Below are positions 1 to 6,803 of a stretch of 7,680 nucleotides of DNA, piece by piece. Within the stretch, counting starts at the first letter, position 1. Every line of letters begins with the position of its first letter. The position numbers were made by a program, and so were the translations under genes. The notes beneath the pieces were generated by a model that was given only the letters and a program-made list of their open reading frames with translations, did not search any database and had not been told where the DNA came from. The stretch is from Sulfitobacter sp. (GTDB lineage Bacteria; Pseudomonadota; Alphaproteobacteria; Rhodobacterales; Rhodobacteraceae), in NCBI GenBank assembly GCA_024636395.1, contig JAGXHD010000233.1:1-7680 (forward strand), written 5' to 3'.

Positions 1-88
1 AGAAACCCATCCCCGCCGTTGGCGTGGTGCTTAGGTTGCACGTGTGCTGCCCAAGGTGGTCGCGTCTAGCGTCAAAGGCCTTCTTCAT
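1..88 (-). CDS. Possible 5' end of a divergent gene leaving the left edge (weak)
   Basis: On the minus strand an ATG at 88-86 opens a frame with no stop down to position 1, giving 29 codons beginning MKKAFDARRDHLGQ. An AGG lies about five bases upstream of the ATG on that strand, and third codon positions are mostly G or C, as expected for a real gene in this genome. A divergent gene upstream of a TRAP operon is a common arrangement, often a regulator. However, the visible residues match no family I recognise, and a plus-strand frame over the same bases is also open (3-140). It may be chance. Confidence 0.2.
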   Translation of the reverse strand, partial: MKKAFDARRDHLGQHTCNLSTTPTAGMGF

Positions 89-264
89 GTCGCCTGTCGG
101 GATCCGGCTGCTATTGACGTATGACACTACCGTGAATTGAATTTTTCCGGCTTTGGGGGGAAGAGCGTCGGAATTCGGCTCCCCTGTGTCACCGTCGAAG
201 GCGTGCTGCGCGGCCAAACTGGCAAAATCCCTACACAAAGCACGCGATAAACCTCGAAGCTTTG

Positions 265-292
265 TTGACACCTAAGATCAATCCTCCATACT
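265..292 (+). promoter_or_regulatory. Candidate sigma70-type promoter for the operon
   Basis: A perfect -35 hexamer, TTGACA, lies at 265-270. Sixteen bases later CATACT (287-292) matches the TATAAT consensus at four of six positions. Transcription would start near 299-300, leaving a leader of about 95 nt before the binding-protein start codon. It lies in the only sizeable non-coding gap in the window. This is pattern matching only, with no experimental support. Confidence 0.4.
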
Positions 293-382
293 TTGGTTCC
301 ACAGGGCGGAATGGCGTTTCACTAAATGTCATAACCGCCGGGCCGAACCTTCCGCATGCGACGCGGCGAGGTTTTAATTTTT

Positions 383-388
383 GGGAGG
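383..388 (+). promoter_or_regulatory. Strong ribosome binding site fixing the start of the binding-protein gene
   Basis: GGGAGG at 383-388 lies five bases before ATG 394. It is the strongest Shine-Dalgarno sequence in the window, and it decides the start in favour of 394 over the upstream in-frame TTG at 262. High translation is expected for a periplasmic binding protein, which is needed in excess over its permease. Confidence 0.8.
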
Positions 389-393
389 AAAAT

Positions 394-1530
394 ATGAACT
401 ATTTCACGACAACTGTAGCGGTGCTGGGTCTTTCGTCCGGTATGGCGATGGCGCAGGACATTGTTTTGCCGAAACAACTCAATTGGACAGCCTATGACAC
501 CGGCTCGGCCGGCTACAACCAAGCGGTCGCCATCGGTGCTGCTTTGCAGGATGCGGCGGGCGTCAATCTGCGCGTGCTGCCGGGCAAGAACGATGTCTCG
601 CGCACTGAGCCGCTGCGCCAGGGTCGCGTTGAATTTTCCGCGACCGGTGTGGGTGGCAGCTACATGGCACAGGAAGGCGTGTTTGACTTCGGCGCCGAAA
701 ACTGGGGCCCGCAGCCTATTCGCGTGCTGATGGCCAACAACGGCGGCGCGATCAACCTGTCGGTCGGTGTGGCCGGTGATCTGGGGATCGAGACATATGC
801 CGATCTCAAGGGCAAACGCGTGGCCTATATCGTTGGTGCGCCCGCGCTCAACGTAAACACCGAAGCCTATCTCGCTTACGGCGGTCTTACATGGGATGAC
901 GTCGAGCGGGTTGATTTCGGCGGTTTCGGCGCCAGCTGGACAGGTCTGATCGAGGGTCAGGTCGATGCGGCTTTCGCCTCCACGAACTCCGGCAAAGCCT
1001 ATGAAGCAGAGGCAGGCCCGCGCGGGCTGTTCTGGCCCCCGGTCGATCCTGATGATGCCGAAGCGCTTGGCCGCTTGCAGAGTATCGCACCCTTCTTCCA
1101 GCCAAACCTTGCGTCTGTCGGAGCCACCATCGACGGCACTGACGGCTATCAAGGTGCAGGCTATGCTTATCCCGTTCTGACAGCTATGGCCGCAGCGGAC
1201 GAAGAGCTTGTCTACAACATGACCAAAGCAATGGTCGAGCTTTTCCCGGCCTATGACGGTAATTCGCCCGGCATCGGCGGTTGGGCGCTGGACAAGCAAA
1301 ACATGAAATGGGTTGTTCCCTACCATGATGGCGCGATCCGTTATTTCACCGAAGTGGGTGCATGGTCCGATGATGCGCAAGCGCATAACGATGGGCTGGT
1401 CGCACGTCAGGCAGCGCTGATTGCGGCTTGGGAAGCCACGATTGCTTCAAATCCTGACGATCTCGAAGCAGCCTGGGCGGCAGCGCGCCGCGAGGCCCTG
1501 AAAGCAGGCGGTTTCACCATCGTTTTCTAA
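394..1530 (+). CDS. TAXI-family TRAP transporter solute-binding protein
   Basis: This is a periplasmic receptor of 378 residues that would capture a solute and deliver it to the fused permease encoded next. Residues 1-20 form a signal peptide with a hydrophobic core (VAVLGLSSG) and an AMA-QD cleavage site. The mature protein has TAXI-family features: a YDTGSAGYNQAVAIG segment (34-48) in the usual GTxSGxYxxxG position, a DLKGKRVAYIVGAP segment (137-150), an EGQVDAAFAS segment (187-196), and PYHDGAIRYFTEVG (309-322) near the C terminus. The n-region of the signal has no lysine or arginine, which is unusual. At 378 residues the protein is longer than typical TAXI receptors of about 320-330; residues 330-378 form an alanine- and tryptophan-rich tail. 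TAXI ligands are poorly known, with carboxylates such as glutamate or 2-oxoglutarate reported, so I assign no substrate. The family call is confident. Confidence 0.93.
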   Translation: MNYFTTTVAVLGLSSGMAMAQDIVLPKQLNWTAYDTGSAGYNQAVAIGAALQDAAGVNLRVLPGKNDVSRTEPLRQGRVEFSATGVGGSYMAQEGVFDFGAENWGPQPIRVLMANNGGAINLSVGVAGDLGIETYADLKGKRVAYIVGAPALNVNTEAYLAYGGLTWDDVERVDFGGFGASWTGLIEGQVDAAFASTNSGKAYEAEAGPRGLFWPPVDPDDAEALGRLQSIAPFFQPNLASVGATIDGTDGYQGAGYAYPVLTAMAAADEELVYNMTKAMVELFPAYDGNSPGIGGWALDKQNMKWVVPYHDGAIRYFTEVGAWSDDAQAHNDGLVARQAALIAAWEATIASNPDDLEAAWAAARREALKAGGFTIVF

Positions 1531-1550
1531 ATGATGCTGCACTGATAGAT

Positions 1551-1574
1551 CCGGCCGGTCTCTGGGCCGGCCGG
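1551..1574 (+). terminator. GC-rich hairpin between binding protein and permease genes (possible attenuator)
   Basis: CCGGCCGG at 1551-1558 and an identical, self-complementary CCGGCCGG at 1567-1574 can form a perfect 8-bp stem with an 8-base loop. A short GTTT follows. The stem is strong but the T tract is too short for a classical intrinsic terminator. Its position fits a partial terminator or a 3'-end stabiliser that keeps binding-protein mRNA more abundant than permease mRNA, an arrangement known in several binding-protein-dependent transporter operons. The role here is inferred. Confidence 0.5.
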
Positions 1575-1609
1575 GTTTCCCTGTAATGCATCCAGATAAG
1601 AGTATTCCC

Positions 1610-3604
1610 ATGTCCGATACCACCAACGCGTCCTCCAACACCAAGGGGATCGAACAAGTCGCTATTGACGGCGAAACCCCGGCAGAGCGCATCGCAGGCC
1701 CCGCGCGCTGGGTCGTGGTGCTCGGCACGCTCTTTTCGTTGGTGCTGGTGGTCAACCAGCTTTTCAACCTACAGCTCATGGGAATCGTCCTGATAGAAGG
1801 GCGATATCTTTATATTCTCGGCGGCCTGTTTCTGGCGCTCAGCTTTCTTATTTTCCAGATGCGTGGCGGCAAAGGCGGCGAGCCATCGCTGCTAGATTGG
1901 GCCTTGTTCGCAATCGCTCTGGCCTGCACGGGATATCTCTCGCAAACCGCCCAGCAGAACCTTTCACAGGGCTGGGAATTCGCTGCGCCTGATCTCGCGC
2001 AGTACGTGTCGGTCGTATTCTTCTTTCTGGTGCTTGAGGCCACGCGCCGTGCGGGTGGTTTTGTGCTCTTCATCATCGTGACGATCTTCGCATTCTATCC
2101 GACGTTTGCGGGTGTTGTGCCGGATCCCTTCTCGGGCTTCCAGAGTACGTTCATGCAAACCGTGCCGTATCACATCTATTCCTCCGAGAGCTCGTTCGGC
2201 ATCCCGATGAAAGCATTCGGCGGCGTGGTTATCGGTTTCATCCTATTCGGTGCTGTGCTGCAGCGTACGGGCGGCGGGCAGTTCTTCAATGATTTGGCGC
2301 TCGGTATGGTCGGTGGCTATCGCGGCGGTGCCGCAAAAGTGTCGATCTTCGCCTCCGGTTTCATGGGCTCCATGTCCGGCTCCGTGATCTCCAACGTGCT
2401 GACCACCGGTGCTGTCTCGATCCCCGCGATGCGCAAGACGGGCTTCTCCGCCAAAACCGCCGCTGCGACCGAGGCCTGTGCCTCCACCGGCGGCGTGCTC
2501 ATGCCGCCGATCATGGGGGCCACGGCTTTCATTATGGCGTCCTTCCTGTCGCGTCCCTACGTGGAGATCGCACTGGCGGCCACCATTCCAAGCATTCTGT
2601 TCTACTGGGGTCTTTTCACAGGCATTGACGCCTACTCGGCCAAGCGTGGTCTGCGCGGACTGCCCAAGCCCGACCTGCCCCGCTTGCGTGAGGTGATGGC
2701 CGAAGGCTGGCCCTACATCTCCGTGTTCGCGCTGCTGCTTTATATGATGATCGGTCTTCGGCAGGAATCCTCCGCGCCCTTCTACGCCACCGCCCTGCTG
2801 CTGGTCGTCAACCAGTTCCGCGCGAGGTTCCGTCTCAACCGGGAGCGTCTGGGCAATATGATCGTCGGCGTCGGGATGGGTCTGGCAGAGCTTACGGCGA
2901 TCCTGCTGGGGGTTGGCCTCATCGTTGGCTCCTTCTCTGCCACAGGCCTTGCCGGTACGCTGGTCAATGAACTGGTGTTCATTGCAGGCGACAACACCTT
3001 GGTTCTACTGGGCATGGGTGCGCTGACGGCCTTCATCTTCGGTATGGGGATGACGGTTACAGCCTGCTACATCTTCCTTGCGGTGGTGCTTGCTCCTGCA
3101 CTCGAGGCTGGCGGGCTAAACACACTCGCGGTGCATTTGTTCATCCTCTACTGGGGTATGGTGAGCTTCATCACGCCGCCCGTGGCGCTCGGTGCGTTTG
3201 CCGCGTCCACAATGGCGGGCTCCAACCCGATCGCCACGGGTTTCGAAGCGATGCGACTGGGCGGGGTGATGTATATCGTGCCGTTCTTCTTTGTGCTGAA
3301 CCCGGCATTGATCGGTCAGGCGCCACCGTGGGAAGTTGTGGTCGCGCTGGCCTCTGCGCTGGTCGGTGTCGCGGTGATCTCTTCGTCGTTGCAGGGCTAC
3401 ATCAGCCTTGTCGGACCGCTGGAGGGGGCGATGGGCTATCCGCTACGGGTGCTGCTGTTCTTCGGTGGCGTTATGATCGCCAAGCCGCAGACGGAGATCC
3501 TCAATATTGGTTATTTCCTGTCGTTCTTGATTGGAGCCTTGATGTGCGCGCTACCGTTCTTCGTCGCGTGGCGTGCGAACAAGTCCGATGCTAGAACGGC
3601 GTAG
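1610..3604 (+). CDS. TRAP transporter fused permease (4TM/12TM, DctQ-DctM type)
   Basis: This inner-membrane protein of 664 residues joins the small (DctQ-like) and large (DctM-like) TRAP subunits, as is usual for TAXI systems. It would use an ion gradient to import the solute presented by the upstream receptor. After a hydrophilic N-terminal tail of about 32 residues come hydrophobic segments near 34-52, 66-82, 94-110, 133-144 and 153-166. The large-subunit part follows, with the conserved GSMSGSVISNV (253-263), a TGGVLMPPIMG stretch (293-303), and ITPPVALGAFAAS (521-533), the repeat-related second half. Extra hydrophobic segments follow beyond about residue 575. I prefer ATG 1610 because GATAAGAG lies about eight bases upstream; an in-frame ATG at 1586 would add eight residues but has no ribosome binding site. 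The stop is TAG, five bases before the ligase ATG, so the two genes are probably translationally coupled. Confidence 0.93.
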   Translation: MSDTTNASSNTKGIEQVAIDGETPAERIAGPARWVVVLGTLFSLVLVVNQLFNLQLMGIVLIEGRYLYILGGLFLALSFLIFQMRGGKGGEPSLLDWALFAIALACTGYLSQTAQQNLSQGWEFAAPDLAQYVSVVFFFLVLEATRRAGGFVLFIIVTIFAFYPTFAGVVPDPFSGFQSTFMQTVPYHIYSSESSFGIPMKAFGGVVIGFILFGAVLQRTGGGQFFNDLALGMVGGYRGGAAKVSIFASGFMGSMSGSVISNVLTTGAVSIPAMRKTGFSAKTAAATEACASTGGVLMPPIMGATAFIMASFLSRPYVEIALAATIPSILFYWGLFTGIDAYSAKRGLRGLPKPDLPRLREVMAEGWPYISVFALLLYMMIGLRQESSAPFYATALLLVVNQFRARFRLNRERLGNMIVGVGMGLAELTAILLGVGLIVGSFSATGLAGTLVNELVFIAGDNTLVLLGMGALTAFIFGMGMTVTACYIFLAVVLAPALEAGGLNTLAVHLFILYWGMVSFITPPVALGAFAASTMAGSNPIATGFEAMRLGGVMYIVPFFFVLNPALIGQAPPWEVVVALASALVGVAVISSSLQGYISLVGPLEGAMGYPLRVLLFFGGVMIAKPQTEILNIGYFLSFLIGALMCALPFFVAWRANKSDARTA

Positions 3605-3609
3605 CTGAA

Positions 3610-5178
3610 ATGATCGAGATCACGCCCCCCGCACCGGAAAGCCCGCCGACAGAAACCCTCGTCGCGCGCATCCGCGCCAATGCACGCGCGCACCCAGACC
3701 ATCTGGCGCTGGTGTGCGGTGCGGCGCGGGTGACCTGGGGCGATTTTGACGCGCGGATCAACCGCGTGGCCAACACGCTGCTGGCGATGGGATTGCGCAA
3801 AGGGGACAACGTGGCGGTGCTCTCCGCAAACTCGGTTGCTTATGCCGAAGTGTTCATGGGGACGCTGCGGGCGGGCGGCTGTGTCACGCCACTGTCGTCG
3901 ATGGCCGCGCCCGAGGCGCTTCACAAAATGCTGGTAGATAGCGGCGCAAAAGCGATCTTCGTGGCCGCGCAATATCACGGTCTGGTCGCTGGGTTCGTCA
4001 ATGATCTGCCGCTCGAACGCTTTGCCTTCGATTTCGAGCAGCCGGGTTTTACCGGTTACGAGACAGCGCTGGCGGGCGCCGCCGTCAAAGATCCCGAAAT
4101 CGCGATAGAAATGTCGGATGCTTTCAATCTCATCTACTCTTCCGGCACCACCGGCACACCGAAGGGCATCTTGCATAACCACTGGATGCGCGCGGCCCAG
4201 ATGGACCGGGTTTCGCCCAATGGCTACGACGACAACGCGCGCACGCTGATCTCAACGCCGCTCTATTCCAACACCACGATCGTTTCTTTCCTGCCGACAC
4301 TCTTTGGAGGTTCGACCGTCCATCTGATGCCCAAATTCGACGCGCGCGAATATCTCGCGATCGTCGAGCGCGAGGCGATCACCCATACCATGCTGGTGCC
4401 GGTGCAATACAAACGCATCATGGACGTGCCTGATTTCGACAACTTCGATCTTTCGTCCATGCGGGTCAAATTTTCCACATCTGCCCCCCTGCGCGCGGAT
4501 GTGAAAGCGGATGTTCTGGCCCGGTTTCCCGGTAAGCTACTGGAGTATTACGGCCTCACCGAAGGGGGTGGCGTCACGGTGCTGGCGGCGCACGAGCATC
4601 CGACCAAGCTGCACACTGTGGGCAAGCTCGCCCCCGGCAACGATATTCGCCTGATCGACAGCGCCGGCCACGAGGTGGCACAGGGCGAAGTGGGCGAGAT
4701 TTGCGGGCGCGGCCCCACGATGATGGCGGGCTACTACGGCCGAGATGATCTGACGGCGGAATATATCTGGCGCGACGCCGAAGGCCGTATTTATTTCCGG
4801 TCGGGCGATATGGGCTCCTTCGATGCAGACGGCTTTCTGGTGCTGTCGGACCGCAAGAAAGACATGATCATCTCCGGCGGTCTCAACATCTTCGCCAATG
4901 ATCTGGAACTGATATTGCTGGAGGATGCGGATGTGACCGATGCCGCTGTGATCGGTGTGCCATCCGAGGCCTGGGGCGAGACGCCTTTGGGGCTCGTGGT
5001 GCTCCGCGCAGGCGCCAACCGGTCAGCAGACGATATTCTGGTTCAGGCCAACGCGCGTCTGGGCAAAAGCCACCGACTGTCTGCAATCGAGATCCGCGAT
5101 CATTTGCCCCGCAGTACCATCGGCAAGATCCTCAAAAAAGACCTCCGCGTGCCCTACTGGGAAAAGGAAAAACAGTGA
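3610..5178 (+). CDS. AMP-forming acyl-CoA synthetase / carboxylate-CoA ligase
   Basis: This cytoplasmic enzyme of 522 residues belongs to the ANL adenylating superfamily. It would activate a carboxylic acid with ATP to an acyl-AMP and then a CoA thioester. The core motifs are intact: the phosphate-binding loop YSSGTTGTPKG (176-186), YYGLTEGG (313-320), RSGD (397-400) with the ribose-binding aspartate, DRKKDMIISGG (414-424), and the C-terminal catalytic lysine K506 in STIGKILKK. The segment after SGG reads LNIFAND, where many relatives have ENIYPxE, so this is a divergent subgroup. There is no carrier-protein domain, which argues against a peptide-synthetase module. The gene starts five bases after the permease stop, lacks a clear Shine-Dalgarno, and its TGA overlaps the next gene's GTG. 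Context suggests the imported solute, or a product of it, is the substrate; motifs do not identify it. The family is near certain and the substrate unknown. Confidence 0.92.
   Translation: MIEITPPAPESPPTETLVARIRANARAHPDHLALVCGAARVTWGDFDARINRVANTLLAMGLRKGDNVAVLSANSVAYAEVFMGTLRAGGCVTPLSSMAAPEALHKMLVDSGAKAIFVAAQYHGLVAGFVNDLPLERFAFDFEQPGFTGYETALAGAAVKDPEIAIEMSDAFNLIYSSGTTGTPKGILHNHWMRAAQMDRVSPNGYDDNARTLISTPLYSNTTIVSFLPTLFGGSTVHLMPKFDAREYLAIVEREAITHTMLVPVQYKRIMDVPDFDNFDLSSMRVKFSTSAPLRADVKADVLARFPGKLLEYYGLTEGGGVTVLAAHEHPTKLHTVGKLAPGNDIRLIDSAGHEVAQGEVGEICGRGPTMMAGYYGRDDLTAEYIWRDAEGRIYFRSGDMGSFDADGFLVLSDRKKDMIISGGLNIFANDLELILLEDADVTDAAVIGVPSEAWGETPLGLVVLRAGANRSADDILVQANARLGKSHRLSAIEIRDHLPRSTIGKILKKDLRVPYWEKEKQ
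5164..5167 (+). promoter_or_regulatory. Ribosome binding site supporting the GTG start of the ThDP enzyme
   Basis: AAGG at 5164-5167, within a purine-rich stretch inside the last ligase codons, lies seven bases before GTG 5175. It supports the GTG over the in-frame ATGs at 5190 and 5205, which lack their own purine-rich leader. The GTGA overlap points to coupled translation. The conserved family sequence itself begins at about the third methionine (MNGAESLV), so 5205 cannot be fully excluded. Confidence 0.5.
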
Positions 5179-6749
5179 CTGACAGCAATATGCCCAACAC
5201 CAAGATGAACGGCGCCGAGAGCCTCGTACACACGCTTTTGTCCAATGGTGTGGAGGTTTGTTTTACCAATCCCGGCACATCCGAGATGCATTTCGTCGCG
5301 GCCCTTGATCACATCCCCGGAATGCGCTCGGTGCTGGCCTTGCAGGAGGGAGTCGCGACCGGGGCTGCGGATGGCTATTACCGGATGACAGGCAAGCCAG
5401 CCTCGACGCTGCTGCACCTCGGACCGGGCCTCGCCAACGGCCTGTCCAATCTGCACAACGCCAAGAAAGCAGGCTCAGGCGTGGTCAACATCATCGGGGA
5501 GCATGCCTCAACGCATATCGCGCTTGACGCGCCACTGACCTCCGACATCGAAGGCATTGCGCGACCCGTCTCGCACTGGGTGCACAGCTCCAAGTCGGTC
5601 GAAAATGTCGGTGCGGATGCGGCGCGGGCGGTGCAGGCGGCGATGACTGCACCGGGCCAGATTGCCTCGCTGATCCTGCCTTCGGACACCGCCTGGAACG
5701 AGGGCGGCGTGCCGCAAGTAGCGGCTGAGCTCCCGGCCCCGGCCCCTTTCGATGCAGGTGCGCTCGACACTGCCGCCGAAGCCCTCGATGGTCCCGAAAC
5801 GCTGCTGTTGCTGGGCGGCACGGCCCTCACCGAGGCCAATCTGGAGATCGCGGGCCGGATCGCGGCCAAGACCGGCTGCAAGATCCTGTCGGAGTGGTCC
5901 AATGCGCGGATGGAGCGCGGCGCGGGCCGGGTGTTCATCGGACGGGTGCCCTACCCCATCGATATCGCGCTCAAGGTGCTGGAACCGTTCAAACGCATCG
6001 TTCTCATCGGCGCGCGCGCGCCCATCGGCTTTTTCGCCTACCCTGACAAACCTGCGATCCTCACCCGCGAAGGTGCTGATATCGTTACGCTTGCGGCGGC
6101 GAACTCTGATCTGACGGGCGCGCTGGCAGCGTTGTGTGCGGCCACGGATGCGGGCGATACAGCCCCCGCCGATGTGGTGCGTGATGATCTGCCGGCGCGG
6201 CCCAGCGGTCGGATCGATCTCGACAGCCTCGCGGCTCTCATCGCCCGCGCGATCCCAGAAGATGGCATCGTCGTCGACGAATCCGTGACCTCCGGGCGCG
6301 CATTTTCTCCTGCGACCAGATCTGCACGCAAGCATACCTGGCTCAATAATTGCGGCGGCTCCATCGGCTACGGCATGCCCGCGGCCATTGGTGCTGCTGT
6401 CGCGTGCCCGGACCGTAAGGTCATGTGCCTCACCGGGGACGGATCGGCGATGTACACGGTGCAATCGCTCTGGACCATGGCGCGCGAGAAACTCGATATC
6501 ACGGTGCTGATTTTCGCCAACCGCAGTTACCAGATCTTGCGCGGCGAGTTGACGAACGTTGGCGTCCAGAACCCCGGCCCGCGTGCGATCGACATGCTGA
6601 GCCTCGACCGCCCCGCGCTCGATTGGGTGCAGATGTCACACTCGATGGGGGTCCCCGCGAGCAGTGTGACCCAATGCGAGGATCTCGAAGCGGCGCTGGA
6701 GGACGGTCTGAGCCGAGGCGGCCCGAACCTCATCGAAATCGTGTTGTGA
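5175..6749 (+). CDS. ThDP-dependent enzyme, IlvX / acetolactate-synthase-like (probable 2-oxoacid decarboxylase or C-C lyase)
   Basis: This cytoplasmic enzyme of 524 residues has the three-domain ThDP fold. The N-terminal pyrimidine domain shows NPGTSEMHF (32-40) and the cofactor-activating glutamate E58 in LALQEGVATGAADGYYR. H81 in LLHLGPG falls where benzoylformate decarboxylase has its catalytic histidine. A middle domain spans about 190-340. The C-terminal pyrophosphate domain carries GDG (421-423) followed 25 residues later by N449, the metal and diphosphate site, then SYQILRGEL. The NPGTSEMHFVAALD and HLGPGLANGLSNLHNA segments closely resemble mycobacterial IlvX as I remember it, rather than true acetohydroxyacid synthase, whose SGPGATN motif is absent. 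It is also shorter than AHAS (about 570-600), and no small regulatory subunit lies nearby. I therefore doubt a branched-chain amino acid role. Pairing with a CoA ligase suggests cleavage of an acyl-CoA or decarboxylation of a 2-oxoacid. The exact reaction is unknown. Confidence 0.88.
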   Translation: MTDSNMPNTKMNGAESLVHTLLSNGVEVCFTNPGTSEMHFVAALDHIPGMRSVLALQEGVATGAADGYYRMTGKPASTLLHLGPGLANGLSNLHNAKKAGSGVVNIIGEHASTHIALDAPLTSDIEGIARPVSHWVHSSKSVENVGADAARAVQAAMTAPGQIASLILPSDTAWNEGGVPQVAAELPAPAPFDAGALDTAAEALDGPETLLLLGGTALTEANLEIAGRIAAKTGCKILSEWSNARMERGAGRVFIGRVPYPIDIALKVLEPFKRIVLIGARAPIGFFAYPDKPAILTREGADIVTLAAANSDLTGALAALCAATDAGDTAPADVVRDDLPARPSGRIDLDSLAALIARAIPEDGIVVDESVTSGRAFSPATRSARKHTWLNNCGGSIGYGMPAAIGAAVACPDRKVMCLTGDGSAMYTVQSLWTMAREKLDITVLIFANRSYQILRGELTNVGVQNPGPRAIDMLSLDRPALDWVQMSHSMGVPASSVTQCEDLEAALEDGLSRGGPNLIEIVL

Positions 6750-6803
6750 GAGCAGACCCGCGCAGGCCCGCTCCGGCGTATTGCTGATCTGAGGCGCACC
6801 AGG
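6750..6803 (+). other. Short spacer before selA, in frame with both neighbours
   Basis: These 54 bases separate the TGA of the ThDP gene from the selA ATG. They contain 18 sense codons and no stop in the frame shared by both genes. GAGG at 6791-6794 is a reasonable Shine-Dalgarno nine bases ahead of ATG 6804. A weak hairpin is possible (GAGC 6750-6753 with GCTC 6770-6773), too short to be a terminator. No promoter stands out, so selA is probably read through from upstream. Confidence 0.6.
6791..6794 (+). promoter_or_regulatory. Ribosome binding site for selA
   Basis: GAGG lies nine bases upstream of ATG 6804. No better-placed start codon exists in the open frame back to the TGA at 6747, and the protein from 6804 aligns with the SelA N terminus from its first residues. 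This supports independent initiation of selA. Confidence 0.5.

Larger units (their letters stand above)
89..393. other. Non-coding upstream region / leader of the TRAP operon
   Basis: I see no convincing gene in these roughly 300 bases. The region is visibly more AT-rich than the genes that follow. It contains the best promoter candidate (265-292) and a second, weaker one, TTGACG at 114-119 with TTGAAT at 137-142 and a 17-bp spacer. A frame continuous with the binding-protein gene is open back to a TTG at 262, but its peptide looks non-coding and places arginines and acidic residues ahead of the signal peptide. Weak inverted repeats exist, such as GGCGG at 305-309 with CCGCC at 335-339, but none is strong enough to call an operator or riboswitch. 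Confidence 0.5.

Noticed and set aside
120..333. Inverted 7-mer TATGACA (120-126) / TGTCATA (327-333) as a regulator half-site pair
   Set aside because: Seven-base inverted matches are expected by chance in a region of this size, and neither copy is part of a local palindrome.
262..393. N-terminal extension of the receptor from TTG 262
   Set aside because: It would bury the signal peptide behind 44 residues. The strong GGGAGG lies directly before ATG 394, and the TTG coincides with the promoter candidate.
322..1386. A 354-codon open frame on the minus strand opposite the receptor gene
   Set aside because: It lies wholly antisense to a gene with clear family motifs. Its protein is rich in Arg, His, Cys and Ile with no recognisable domain, typical of a mirror frame in GC-rich coding DNA.
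3511..4182. A 223-codon minus-strand open frame across the permease/ligase junction
   Set aside because: Low-complexity Arg/His-rich product, and it overlaps two well-supported genes on the other strand.
5508..6464. A 318-codon minus-strand open frame opposite the ThDP enzyme
   Set aside because: Arg-, His- and Gly-rich translation with no motif; it is the shadow of a strongly biased coding strand.
6750..6773. Hairpin after the UGA as a SECIS element
   Set aside because: Only a 4-bp outer stem (GAGC/GCTC) and a 2-bp inner stem separated by a 3x3 internal loop, with no GGU-type apical loop.
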